From: Thiofilum flexile DSM 14609
GTDB taxonomy: Bacteria > Pseudomonadota > Gammaproteobacteria > Thiotrichales > Thiotrichaceae
Length of the DNA stretch: 52,511 bases
Direction: 5' to 3'
Assembly: GCF_000380185.1 (NCBI RefSeq)
Contig: NZ_KB904760.1
Coordinates: forward strand, 1 to 52,511
Each line of letters begins with the position of its first letter. The stretch's first letter is position 1. Made by a program: the position numbers and the translations under genes. Shown here one piece after another: positions 41,219 to 49,682 of the stretch. The notes under the pieces were generated by a model that did not search any database, had not been told where the DNA came from, and was given only the letters and a program-made list of their open reading frames with translations.

Positions 41219-42406
41219 ATGAGCAAACGTGTATTCCTGAAATCCCTATTAGCAGGAATGATTACCCTAAGCCTAGGCTTGTCGGTCGCACAGGCGGATA
41301 ACGAAGTACTCAAAATCGGCTTTGTCGGTGTCACCAGTGGCCCAGCCGCCGCTTGGGGTATTTCTAACCAGCGCTCGATGGAAACTCGTGCCGCTTGGAT
41401 CAATGAAACCGGCGGGGTAAAAATTGGCGACAAAACCTACAATGTTGAAATCGTCGCCTTTGATGACCAGAAAGACCCCAAACGTGCCATTGCTGGCATG
41501 GAAAAAATGGCTCAAGAAGGTATCCATTATGTAGTAGGCCCGAATGTGGACGATGGTGCTGCTGCGGTGCGTCCGGTAGCTGAAAAGAATGGCATTATCT
41601 ACTTCCCCTACGCCTTCCCTAAAACCCTCTATGCGCCCCCTGCTTCCAATGCCATTCTAGGTATGGTCGCTAACTACCAGTCCGGCCCCGCTATCTATAA
41701 ATACCTCAAAGATAACAAGAGCGTTAAAAAAGCTGCCTTTGTCGCGGCTAATGAATCCGACCCACTGAGCCAGCGTGATGGCGGTGTAGAGGCTGCTAAA
41801 GCACTAGGATTAGAAGTCGTCTCCGATAACGTAACCTACCAAGTTGACACCACTGACTTTACCCCCGTACTGCTACCAGTGATTCGCTCCCAGCCCGATC
41901 TATTAGTATTGTCGGGGGTATCACCAGCCAATGCACCGCAGCTCATCCGCTCTGCCCGCGAACTTGGCTACACCGGACTGATTTCTACCGAAACTGCCCA
42001 AGATGCGCAAGTACTCAAAGAAGGTGCCGGAGAACTAGCCAATGGCTTTATTTCAGTCGGTGGCGCTTCTACCCCAGAAATTGCCTCGGACATGATGCGT
42101 GAATTTGTCGAGCGCTATACCAAAAAATTTGGCGAGTATAACGACGAATCCAACACCAAAGTCTATGCACTGGAATACATTCTAGACACCTTGAAAGCCA
42201 ATCCAGAGGCGATCAAGGATGTGGAAGCCTTTAAGAAAACGGTTGATACCTTTGAAGCTCCCAATCCCTATATGAAGGGTGAGGCTAAGCTCAAATATGT
42301 AGGCACAACTTCATTCGGGCAAAAACGCCAACTAGCCGTACCACTCGTGGTGAATGTCTATCAAGACGGTGAATTCAAAACCCTGTTTGTGGCTGAAGTT
42401 GACTGA
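41219..42406 (+). CDS. Liv-type ABC transporter, substrate-binding protein
   Basis: 395 aa from ATG 41219 (AAAGGAG 7 bases upstream); the frame from 41162 extends back past the ribosome-binding site and is not used. A signal peptide (about 1-27, ending AQA) precedes a type I periplasmic-binding fold. Stretches such as VGPNVDDGAAAVRPVAEKNGIIYFPYAFP line the ligand cleft. It resembles the Leu/Ile/Val, amide and urea binding-protein family. The racemase at the end of the operon suggests a hydantoin, amide or amino-acid-like ligand, but the ligand is not known. Confidence 0.88.
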   Translation: MSKRVFLKSLLAGMITLSLGLSVAQADNEVLKIGFVGVTSGPAAAWGISNQRSMETRAAWINETGGVKIGDKTYNVEIVAFDDQKDPKRAIAGMEKMAQEGIHYVVGPNVDDGAAAVRPVAEKNGIIYFPYAFPKTLYAPPASNAILGMVANYQSGPAIYKYLKDNKSVKKAAFVAANESDPLSQRDGGVEAAKALGLEVVSDNVTYQVDTTDFTPVLLPVIRSQPDLLVLSGVSPANAPQLIRSARELGYTGLISTETAQDAQVLKEGAGELANGFISVGGASTPEIASDMMREFVERYTKKFGEYNDESNTKVYALEYILDTLKANPEAIKDVEAFKKTVDTFEAPNPYMKGEAKLKYVGTTSFGQKRQLAVPLVVNVYQDGEFKTLFVAEVD

Positions 42407-42449
42407 GGTCTATTCCGTGTAAGCCCCCCTGCACCAATAAGGAGCCGTC

Positions 42450-43319
42450 ATGGAGCAGATTATTGCTAATGGCCTGTATCTGGGTGCCCAGTATGCTTTG
42501 ATTGCGCTGGGTCTAACCCTGATTTTTTCGCTAATGAATGTGTTGAATTTCGCCCACGGACAAATGTATGTCTTGGGTGGCTTCATCACCTATACGGTAG
42601 TCGCCCAGCTCGGCCTGCCGTTTCTGCTCGGAATACTGGTGTCGGGGCTACTGCTGGCTCTGATGGGTGCGGGGGTGGAAAAGTACCTGTTTCGCCCGGT
42701 GGTGGCTCGCTCGGTACGCGAGGAAAGCACCATGCTGCTAGCCGCCGGGATTGCCTTCTTTCTGGATGCCGTGATTCTATTGCTGTTTGGTGAAAAGCAA
42801 CGCGGTATTCCCAAAATCGTTGATGGCGTATTTAACTGGGATTTCCGCATTATCATGCCCTATGACCGTATTGTGGTGGGGCTGCTCGCACTGGCTGCGG
42901 TGGCTGCCTTTATCCTCTATATGCGCTACTCCCGCACCGGACGCGCCATGCGAGCACTGGCTCAGGATCGTACCGCCGCACAACTCATGGGTGTGGATGT
43001 AAACCGTTATTCCATGTTTGGCTTTGCCCTCGGTGCCATGTTAGCCGGAGTAGCGGGTGGATTATTGGTAAGTATTACCGGCGTTAACCTCGGCATGGGG
43101 GGACCGACCTCGATCAAGGCGTTCATGATGATTATGATCGGTGGTGCTGGGGTTATCTCTGGCGCAATTGCTGGAGGCTTCATTCTCGGCATGATGGAAT
43201 CTGTGGGTTTGACCGTATTAGCTGCCTATGGTGATGTGACCTATCTGATTATTTTTGCCTCCCTAATGGTCTTTCTGGCATTCCGCCCGCAAGGTCTAAT
43301 GGGCAAACCGTGGGGTTAA
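42450..43319 (+). CDS. livH: Branched-chain-type ABC transporter permease, LivH-like
   Basis: 289 aa, about eight transmembrane helices. It has the LivH pattern GLYLGAQYALIALGLTLIFSLMNVLNFAHG, with the coupling stretch RAMRALAQDRTAAQLMGVDVNR. It forms the channel with the LivM-like protein. It is followed by livM after 3 bp. Confidence 0.9.
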   Translation: MEQIIANGLYLGAQYALIALGLTLIFSLMNVLNFAHGQMYVLGGFITYTVVAQLGLPFLLGILVSGLLLALMGAGVEKYLFRPVVARSVREESTMLLAAGIAFFLDAVILLLFGEKQRGIPKIVDGVFNWDFRIIMPYDRIVVGLLALAAVAAFILYMRYSRTGRAMRALAQDRTAAQLMGVDVNRYSMFGFALGAMLAGVAGGLLVSITGVNLGMGGPTSIKAFMMIMIGGAGVISGAIAGGFILGMMESVGLTVLAAYGDVTYLIIFASLMVFLAFRPQGLMGKPWG

Positions 43320-43322
43320 GCC

Positions 43323-44342
43323 ATGACATTATTCAAGAAATTATTGGGTGTCGGGCTATTTCTGGCGCTGGTACTGGTCTTAGTGCCGTGGCTGATTGAA
43401 CGCTCCGGACGCTGGGACTTTTATTATACCCTAACCTCTGTCGCACTACTGTCGATAGCCTCGGCGGGGGTTTGGCTAACCTTTTACATCGGGCGCATTA
43501 ATATTGGTCAAGGTGCCTATGCACTGGTGGGGGGCTATGTCTCCGCCATTCTGGTGACACAGGCGGGTATGAATTTCTGGCTGACTCTGCCACTGGCGGG
43601 GCTATTTTGCGCCCTCTTGAGTGTGCTGATTGGCCTACCGATCCTGCGCCTGCGTGGGGTTTATTTCGCTATGGTGACACTGGTACTGACCGAAGTGGTA
43701 CGCCTGACTGCACTAGCGCTGCCCATTACCAATGGAGCCAGAGGAATAGTGAATATTCCGCTACCCACAGAGCTAAGCCTGTTCGGTCTGACCCTGATTC
43801 CGGATTTTGGCACTTTAGCAAATCCCAAGCTCGCTTTTTATCTCGCAGCCGTGATTATGATGATCCTGAGCTATGCTGTGCTATACCGCATTGTGCATTC
43901 CCGTCTGGGGCATCTATGCCGCTCTTTGCAACAAAATGAAGAATTGGCAGCTTCCATTGGGGTGAATATCACCTATCTGCGTATACTGGCCTATTCCATT
44001 TCCTCCTTCTTTGGTGGTATTGCTGGGGCTAGCTTTGTGAATATTTCCCAGTCTATTTACCCCTCCAGTTTTCAGGTGGTGGATTCGGTTAATTTCATGC
44101 TCAACTGCTTCTTAGGCGGTCTCGGCTATGTATTCGGCCCTATGCTCGGCACCCTGCTCTTGTATTTTGGCTGGGATCTATTATTCACTACGGGCAAATA
44201 TCAGCTCCTGATCTATTCATCCTTGCTAATCCTGTTGATGCTAGTACTACCTAATGGCCTGTTGAGTCTGCGTCTGTCACGTAAGGCCAAACAACCAGCG
44301 CAAGCTAGCCCCGACAAACAGCCCTCAGGAGCCACACCATGA
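43323..44342 (+). CDS. livM: Branched-chain-type ABC transporter permease, LivM-like
   Basis: 339 aa, about ten transmembrane helices. The core stretch LCRSLQQNEELAASIGVNITYLRILAYSISSFFGGIAGA is the LivM coupling region. The 3' end overlaps the next gene by 4 bp (ATGA). A hydrophilic tail of about 20 residues follows the last helix. Confidence 0.9.
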   Translation: MTLFKKLLGVGLFLALVLVLVPWLIERSGRWDFYYTLTSVALLSIASAGVWLTFYIGRINIGQGAYALVGGYVSAILVTQAGMNFWLTLPLAGLFCALLSVLIGLPILRLRGVYFAMVTLVLTEVVRLTALALPITNGARGIVNIPLPTELSLFGLTLIPDFGTLANPKLAFYLAAVIMMILSYAVLYRIVHSRLGHLCRSLQQNEELAASIGVNITYLRILAYSISSFFGGIAGASFVNISQSIYPSSFQVVDSVNFMLNCFLGGLGYVFGPMLGTLLLYFGWDLLFTTGKYQLLIYSSLLILLMLVLPNGLLSLRLSRKAKQPAQASPDKQPSGATP

Positions 44343-45127
44343 ACCCAAATCCTATTCTGGAAGTCGATCAGGTCACGCGGCGATTCGGCGGCCTGACTGC
44401 TGTTAATAAAGTATCTTTTACGGTACAGCCGAGCGAGATTTTGTCCGTCATTGGCCCGAATGGTGCGGGTAAATCCACCCTATTCAAGCTGATATCCTCT
44501 TTTCTGCATACCTCCGAGGGTGAAGTACGCCTCAAGGGTGAGCGCATTTCTGACCTTGCTCCCCATATTGTGGCGCGTAAGGGGGTGGTGCGTACCTTTC
44601 AGGAAACCACTATTTTTCGGGCTATGACGGTGCGTGAGAATATTATTATTGCTCACCATCTGCGGGCTAAAGCTAGTCTCGCCGGATACTTCTGGGGCAG
44701 TGCTGCAGCTCGACAGGATCAAGCCGCTTTTGCGCGTTCAGCCGATGAGATTATTCAGTTTCTGGGCATGGGAGCCATTGCTAATGAGCTGGCCTCCAAC
44801 CTGCCACAAGGTAATTTGCGGGCGCTGGGGATTGCCATCGGGCTAGCGACTGACCCCAAAGTTCTGCTGCTGGATGAACCCTTTGCCGGAATGAATCACG
44901 ATGAAACCATGCACATGGTGCAACTGGTTCAGAATGTGCGGCAGGAGCGCGGCATTACCGTTTTGCTGGTGGAGCATGACATACCTGCGGTGATGAAAAT
45001 TTCTGACCGCATTGTGGTGATTAACTTCGGTGAAAAAATAGCCGAGGGCACCCCTGAGGATATTCGCAACAATGACAAGGTCATCGAAGCCTATCTTGGG
45101 CGTGAAGATGACGCGATAGGAATGTAA
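44339..45127 (+). CDS. livG: ABC transporter ATPase, LivG-like
   Basis: 262 aa. Walker A GPNGAGKST, Q-loop TFQETTIFRAMTVREN and Walker B VLLLDEPFAGMNHDE are present. The signature is unusual, NLPQGNLRALGIAIGLA, with Pro-Gln-Gly in place of the normal S-G-G. The H-loop is VEHDIPAVM. It supplies ATP hydrolysis for the Liv-type importer together with LivF. Confidence 0.9.
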   Translation: MNPNPILEVDQVTRRFGGLTAVNKVSFTVQPSEILSVIGPNGAGKSTLFKLISSFLHTSEGEVRLKGERISDLAPHIVARKGVVRTFQETTIFRAMTVRENIIIAHHLRAKASLAGYFWGSAAARQDQAAFARSADEIIQFLGMGAIANELASNLPQGNLRALGIAIGLATDPKVLLLDEPFAGMNHDETMHMVQLVQNVRQERGITVLLVEHDIPAVMKISDRIVVINFGEKIAEGTPEDIRNNDKVIEAYLGREDDAIGM

Positions 45128-45130
45128 GCC

Positions 45131-45898
45131 ATGACCGAGCCAATTACCCCAGCTCAGCCCCTAGCGGCTGTCGAAACGCCGCCCCATCTGCTCGGCTTTG
45201 ATAATATCGAGCTGTATTATGACCATGTATATGCCCTCAAGGGGGTATCCATTGCCGTCAACGAAGGCGAAACCGTAGCACTAATCGGTGCCAATGGTGC
45301 GGGCAAGTCTTCCATCTTGCGAGCTATTACCGGATTGAGCCGCCCCCGCTCTGGTGCCATACAATTTCGTGGGCAATCCATTCTGGGTTTAAATCCGGCC
45401 GAGATTGTCAAACAGGGAATTGCCATGGTGCCCGAAGGCCGTCGGGTCTTTCCCTATATGAGTATCCGCGACAACCTGCTCATGGGCGCATTCACCCGCA
45501 CCGATAAGGCCGGCATTCAAACTACACTCGACAGTGTACTAGAACGCTTCCCGCGCCTGCGCGAACGTTATCGGCAAATGGCAGGTACTCTCAGCGGTGG
45601 CGAGCAGCAGATGATGGTCATCGGGCGGGCGCTGATGGCTAAGCCCAAACTGTTATTACTGGATGAACCCTCACTTGGGATTGCCCCTAAACTGGTGCAG
45701 GAAATCGCCCGCTCGATTGTCGCCATTAACCGTGATGAAAAAGTATCGGTGCTACTGGTGGAGCAAAATTCACGTATGGCACTGAGCATTTCCCATCGTG
45801 CCTATGCCATGGCGCTCGGCTCCGTGGTACTCAGTGGGGAGTCTGCTGCTCTCAAGAATGACGAACGTATCAAAGCGGCCTATCTCGGCGGCATGTAA
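45131..45898 (+). CDS. livF: ABC transporter ATPase, LivF-like
   Basis: 255 aa. Walker A GANGAGKSS, Q-loop VPEGRRVFPYMSIRDNLLMG, signature LSGGEQQMMVIGRALM, Walker B LLLLDEPSLGIAPKL. The VPEGRRVFPYMS stretch is typical of LivF. Second ATPase of the importer, 3 bp after livG. Confidence 0.92.
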   Translation: MTEPITPAQPLAAVETPPHLLGFDNIELYYDHVYALKGVSIAVNEGETVALIGANGAGKSSILRAITGLSRPRSGAIQFRGQSILGLNPAEIVKQGIAMVPEGRRVFPYMSIRDNLLMGAFTRTDKAGIQTTLDSVLERFPRLRERYRQMAGTLSGGEQQMMVIGRALMAKPKLLLLDEPSLGIAPKLVQEIARSIVAINRDEKVSVLLVEQNSRMALSISHRAYAMALGSVVLSGESAALKNDERIKAAYLGGM

Positions 45899-45919
45899 CA
45901 CGAACTCAAAAGGCTATTT

Positions 45920-46633
45920 ATGCGTATTGCTGTGATCAATCCTAATTCAACCGCCTCCATGACTGCCAAGATTGGACGGGTAGCACAAGCAGCGGCTCGC
46001 TCTGATACCGAGATTTTGGCGCTCAATCCACCCGACTCGCCCGCTAGTATCGAGGGCTATTACGATGAGGCCATGAGTCTTGCACCCCTGTTACGTACCC
46101 TGCAACAACAGCAGGATACTGGCAAGGTGGATGCTTTTGTGATTGCCTGCTTTGATGATACCGGACTGGATGCGGCTCGTTGCCTGACGACGGCTCCCGT
46201 GATCGGCATTGGTGAAGCGGCTTATCATATGGCTAGTCTGGTTGCCAATAAGTTCAGCGTGGTGACTACCCTGCCACGCTCGATTCCAGCACTAGAACAT
46301 AATCTCACCCGTTATGGCTTGATCAGCCGCTGTGCGCGGGTGCGGGCGGCTTCGGTGCCCGTGCTGGAATTGGAGCGGGCGGGTTCGGATGCGGGTTTAC
46401 GCATTCGCGCCGAGATTGAGGCGGCTCTGCGTGAGGATCAGGCTGAGGCGATTGTGCTTGGTTGTGCGGGTATGGCAGATTTGGCGGATCAGCTTAGTGC
46501 CGAGTATGGGGTGCCGGTACTGGACGGGGTGCGCTGTGCGGTGGCGCTGGCGGAGGCTATGGTCAGTATTCGTCTGCAGACAGGGAAAACAGGGGGGTAT
46601 GCGTTGCCGGTTTTGGATAAGGGGGAGGTGTAG
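45920..46633 (+). CDS. Aspartate/glutamate/hydantoin racemase-family enzyme
   Basis: 237 aa. The two catalytic cysteines are at 77 (IACFDDTG) and 182 (LGCAGM), matching the positions of the known hydantoin and allantoin racemases. The N-terminus MRIAVINPNSTASMTAKIG is the family hallmark. It catalyses proton exchange at a chiral carbon with no cofactor. As the last gene of the ABC operon (22 bp after livF), it probably acts on the imported compound, for example a 5-substituted hydantoin or allantoin. No hydantoinase or carbamoylase gene is next to it. Confidence 0.85.
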   Translation: MRIAVINPNSTASMTAKIGRVAQAAARSDTEILALNPPDSPASIEGYYDEAMSLAPLLRTLQQQQDTGKVDAFVIACFDDTGLDAARCLTTAPVIGIGEAAYHMASLVANKFSVVTTLPRSIPALEHNLTRYGLISRCARVRAASVPVLELERAGSDAGLRIRAEIEAALREDQAEAIVLGCAGMADLADQLSAEYGVPVLDGVRCAVALAEAMVSIRLQTGKTGGYALPVLDKGEV

Positions 46634-46731
46634 TGGGTTTGCTGTACAACTTTACTTGATTATTACACCTCAATCCGTTGCCAGTGGTCAGACCTCCTGA
46701 CAACGAACTGGGATCTGGGTGATTGGTAATA

Positions 46732-47115
46732 CTACAGATACAGGCTCAGGAAATCACTGCGCTGTGTATTCATGATGATATTGCAGATATTGCGGGCACG
46801 GATGGCATTGGTTCCATAGGTCGGATCGGTGGGGATAGCCTGATTGACAATGGAGCAGTTACGATCCCGCATGTCGATCCATGAGGTCTGCGAGGACTTT
46901 AATGTATCCTCAAGGCCATTACCGGCACCCTTGAATTTTACCAACAGGCTTTCATACTTTTTTGTCAGGTCGGCCTCAGTGGAACTGGCACAAACACCCG
47001 CCTGTTCAGGAGTCATGGCTCGTAGATCGGCCAGTGATTCCTGAGAGCATTCGGCGGCTGCAAACGCGTTGGTAGAAAATAATGTCATGACGGCGATCAG
47101 AATAGCCTTTTTCAT
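46732..47115 (-). CDS. LprI/DUF1311-family secreted protein (lysozyme-inhibitor-like)
   Basis: 127 aa. Signal peptide 1-20 (MKKAILIAVMTLFSTNAFAA), then a small helical domain with QTSWIDMRDRNCSIVNQ, which recalls the QxxWxxxRDxxC pattern of the DUF1311/LprI family. Some members inhibit lysozyme in the periplasm. Four cysteines remain in the mature protein. The role in this organism is inferred from the family only. Confidence 0.65.
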   Translation of the reverse strand: MKKAILIAVMTLFSTNAFAAAECSQESLADLRAMTPEQAGVCASSTEADLTKKYESLLVKFKGAGNGLEDTLKSSQTSWIDMRDRNCSIVNQAIPTDPTYGTNAIRARNICNIIMNTQRSDFLSLYL

Positions 47116-47416
47116 AATTAAATTCCTTTTAATCAGGGGGAGCGATATAGATAAAACCCACTCACTGACTATAGCCTACCTGAGATAAAATTCTACACTT
47201 TCTACCATGATAAATATTATTATTCATAAGTTGTTATTATGATTAGCCGAGTACCTGCTACCGACTTGTCTCTCATAAACAAACCGTGCTGTAGCGGCTT
47301 TTCAGCGGCTGAAGCTGGCGGCAGGCAAAAGGAATGCATTAACAACTGCTTTAGTGGTTGCTATAGAAGTCGATAAAAATAATTATTTTTCAATACTAGC
47401 GGCTCTAGTATGAAAG

Positions 47417-47461
47417 TCTAGTGATGATGCTATCTCTGATCTCGGACTACGCACAAAATAA
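47417..47461. repeat. 45-bp direct repeat, left copy
   Basis: It matches 48812-48856 at 43 of 45 positions in the same orientation. The shared core includes GATGCTATCTCTGATCTCGG. The pair encloses the pseudogene and the AT-rich secreted-protein gene. Confidence 0.85.
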
Positions 47462-47540
47462 ATAAAAAATATATCTAAGATAAGGAGTCTAAAAATCTTA
47501 TGCAAGAATTTAAACTTGATAAAAAAAACATATACTTCTT

Positions 47541-47826
47541 ATGCAAGGGTGTTTAGTTATATTTGTCGCGCTTTTGGCATTCAGTTTATCTTTACCCTTT
47601 CTTCCTGAAAAACAACAAGGAAATCCTAATACAACGTGGATAGTCACACTGATGTGTAGCCTTGATCTGATCTACCCCAGGAATAGTAGCTGCTGAAGCT
47701 CGCCTAGCTGTCAACTCTGCCTACACATTAGTTTTATTTATTGGAGTATTGGCATACCAAGTAGCTCCAACACGGACTACTTTCAAGAAACTGATTTTGA
47801 AAGAATTATTGAATCTGTCCGCATAG
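47541..47826 (+). pseudogene. Frameshifted small membrane protein remnant
   Basis: ATG 47541 opens a 51-codon frame with an N-terminal hydrophobic stretch (LVIFVALLAFSLSLPFL), ending TGA 47694-47696. In the shifted frame from about 47671 to TAG 47824-47826 the reading continues STPGIVAAEARLAVNSAYT and a further hydrophobic stretch with TFKKLILKELLNLSA. Two good stretches in different frames that meet near 47670 suggest one frameshift in a protein of about 95 residues with two membrane segments. No family was recognised, and two independent small genes cannot be excluded. Confidence 0.5.
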
Positions 47827-48082
47827 GTACCTAGCAACTACCACCACACTCTAGTGGCATTGGCGATCATGTATATATACTGTTAGTCAATAATTATTGA
47901 CTTGGGGTATAACTATACTCTAATTTACCCTCATAAATATTAATTTAAAATAATAAAATTCTCCGCTTATAGGGTAGCTTATCTACTCTAATAGATCATG
48001 TAGTTATTTTTTCAGTAGCGATCTATCCATCAGATAGATACTTTTATATCGAATAGATGAATTTTAATATAAGGATCTTTAT

Positions 48083-48799
48083 ATGAAATACTTGTTACTG
48101 TCTTTTATTTTATTTTCACCGTTTATCTATGCTGATGATACCAACTATGAAGAGAAAATACTTGGCACATGGTCATGCAGCGAAATGGCTAAAGAAAAAG
48201 ATAATATCGTGAGTCTCTTAGTAGATGTCGATTATGTTAGAAATGGTAGATCCAACTTATTCGGAAAAGTATCATTAGACATGATCACTCCTGAAAAAAA
48301 CAGAGTCAAATTAGATTATAATATTTCAGCCAGCGGAAAGTGGGAAATCAAAGAAAATAAATATTTAATAGAAACCACTGAAGAAATAAAAACAGTTAAC
48401 CTTACAAATCCATTAATAGATAAATATTTTAAATTAGAAGATTTTTTTCCAAAAAACATAAGTGTATCATCTGAAATTATCCAATTAGATAGTAATGTCT
48501 TTACAACCAAAGGAGAGAGTGATGGAAAAATTGGTACTTGCAAAAAAAAGACAACAAATATAATTAAACTAAAAGACTCTGAAAATATTATATATCTAAT
48601 AACCTATAATAAAAATGGTGCTATTTTAAAAAATTCATCAGGTGAAACTATATATTTAGGCACCTCATGTGACAGCTTTTCACAGCAATCTGGCGCTGGC
48701 AAATGGGGATATGCAAATGATGGTATGCTCATCACTTTGGGTGAAAAAATGCTATCATTCCCGAATCAAAAGCTAAATATTCAAGATTGTAATTTATAA
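48083..48799 (+). CDS. AT-rich secreted protein of unknown function
   Basis: 238 aa. Signal peptide at 1-17 (MKYLLLSFILFSPFIYA), then a mature protein starting DDTNYEEKILGTWSC, which recalls lipocalin-like beta-barrels only in that GTW stretch. Four cysteines remain in the mature part. The codons are strongly AT-biased compared with the surrounding genes, as expected of acquired DNA. AAGGA precedes the ATG. It is flanked by 45-bp direct repeats. Confidence 0.7.
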   Translation: MKYLLLSFILFSPFIYADDTNYEEKILGTWSCSEMAKEKDNIVSLLVDVDYVRNGRSNLFGKVSLDMITPEKNRVKLDYNISASGKWEIKENKYLIETTEEIKTVNLTNPLIDKYFKLEDFFPKNISVSSEIIQLDSNVFTTKGESDGKIGTCKKKTTNIIKLKDSENIIYLITYNKNGAILKNSSGETIYLGTSCDSFSQQSGAGKWGYANDGMLITLGEKMLSFPNQKLNIQDCNL

Positions 48800-48811
48800 T
48801 TGCACTATTCA

Positions 48812-48856
48812 TCTAGTCATGATGCTATCTCTGATCTCGGACTATGCACAAAATAA
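48812..48856. repeat. 45-bp direct repeat, right copy
   Basis: Second copy of the repeat at 47417-47461 with two mismatches, starting 13 bp after the secreted-protein stop. Confidence 0.85.
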
Positions 48857-48879
48857 CTTAACAACCATCAGCTAAAGCT

Positions 48880-49031
48880 GAAGGGTTAGGCGTGGGTCGC
48901 AGAGGACTGAACGTCCACCCAATATCGCGCCCCACGCTTTTAATAGATTTTCATCCTATTACCTTAATTGCAATTGCAAAACTAAGCTTGCTAAAGCTAA
49001 CCGTCTAAAGACGGTGGTTTTAACCTTGAAG
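48880..49031. other. Structured intergenic region, possible IS200/IS605 scar
   Basis: GCGTGGG (about 48890) can pair with CCCACGC (about 48930), enclosing GGAC/GTCC, and ACCGTC/GACGGT forms a second hairpin near 49000-49015 followed by GGTTTT. Such hairpins resemble TnpB element ends and guide-RNA regions, but no tnpB residue is left in frame. It may be a small structured RNA or an IS scar. Confidence 0.3.
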
Positions 49032-49049
49032 ACGGACTAATAAAAGACC

Positions 49050-49529
49050 ATGATCCGAAAATTAACCACTCAAGATAAGATAGAGGCTATGGAAGTCGCG
49101 AGATCGACCGGCCTGTTTGACGAAAGCCAAATGCCCCTGCTACAGAGAATGTTCGATCAAGCCTCTACAGATGATCCAAGCGCCCCGTTTTGGATGGGGA
49201 GTTTCAATGAAGCTCTCAATGGAGTGATTTATTGTGAACCGGAGCGCATGACTGAAGGCACCTGGAATCTACAGCTGATCGCAGTGCATCCAGATCTCCA
49301 AAGGCACAAAATCGGAACCTCACTGCTGTCCGAGGTTGAGTGTGTGACGAGAGCCTACGGTGGTAGAATCCTACTGGTAGATACAGCAGGCATTGACGAG
49401 TTCAAGCATGTTCGTACTTTCTACAAAAAATACGGTTTCACTGAGGAAGCCTGCATCCGCGACTTCTACGCGCAAGATGTAGATAAAGTCACATTTCGAA
49501 AGGCTCTACACAATGAGAAAGCAGCCTAA
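49050..49529 (+). CDS. GNAT-family N-acetyltransferase
   Basis: 159 aa. The acetyl-CoA site is LIAVHPDLQRHKIGTSLLSEVE (motif A, Q/RxxGxG/A with Lys in place of Arg), followed by ILLVDTAGIDEFKHVRTFYKKYGFTEEA (motif B). The N-terminal half is typical of the fold. The substrate is unknown. It stands alone. Confidence 0.85.
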   Translation: MIRKLTTQDKIEAMEVARSTGLFDESQMPLLQRMFDQASTDDPSAPFWMGSFNEALNGVIYCEPERMTEGTWNLQLIAVHPDLQRHKIGTSLLSEVECVTRAYGGRILLVDTAGIDEFKHVRTFYKKYGFTEEACIRDFYAQDVDKVTFRKALHNEKAA

Positions 49530-49682
49530 AAAAAATGCCACAAAAAACTTCCAGAGCGATCATGGCTGTGTAAGCTGGCTATTGACTGGTTTGTATTCAA
49601 TAACCGATCTCGCTGATCAGAACAGTAGGGGGAATACTGTTTCATGCTATACTAAAGCCCTTCCTCTGATGAGTTGACCCCG

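Larger units (their letters stand above)
47116..48082. other. 967-bp AT-rich region without an intact gene
   Basis: This accessory stretch carries the first copy of a 45-bp direct repeat (47417-47461) and a frameshifted membrane-protein remnant (47541-47826), described separately. The rest (47116-47416 and 47827-48082) shows no credible frame. The AT-rich 47880-48080 should hold the promoter of the following secreted-protein gene. Confidence 0.6.

Noticed and set aside
46332-46700. 122-codon plus-strand frame overlapping the racemase
   Set aside because: Arg/Trp/Cys-rich out-of-frame translation of a GC-rich gene end.
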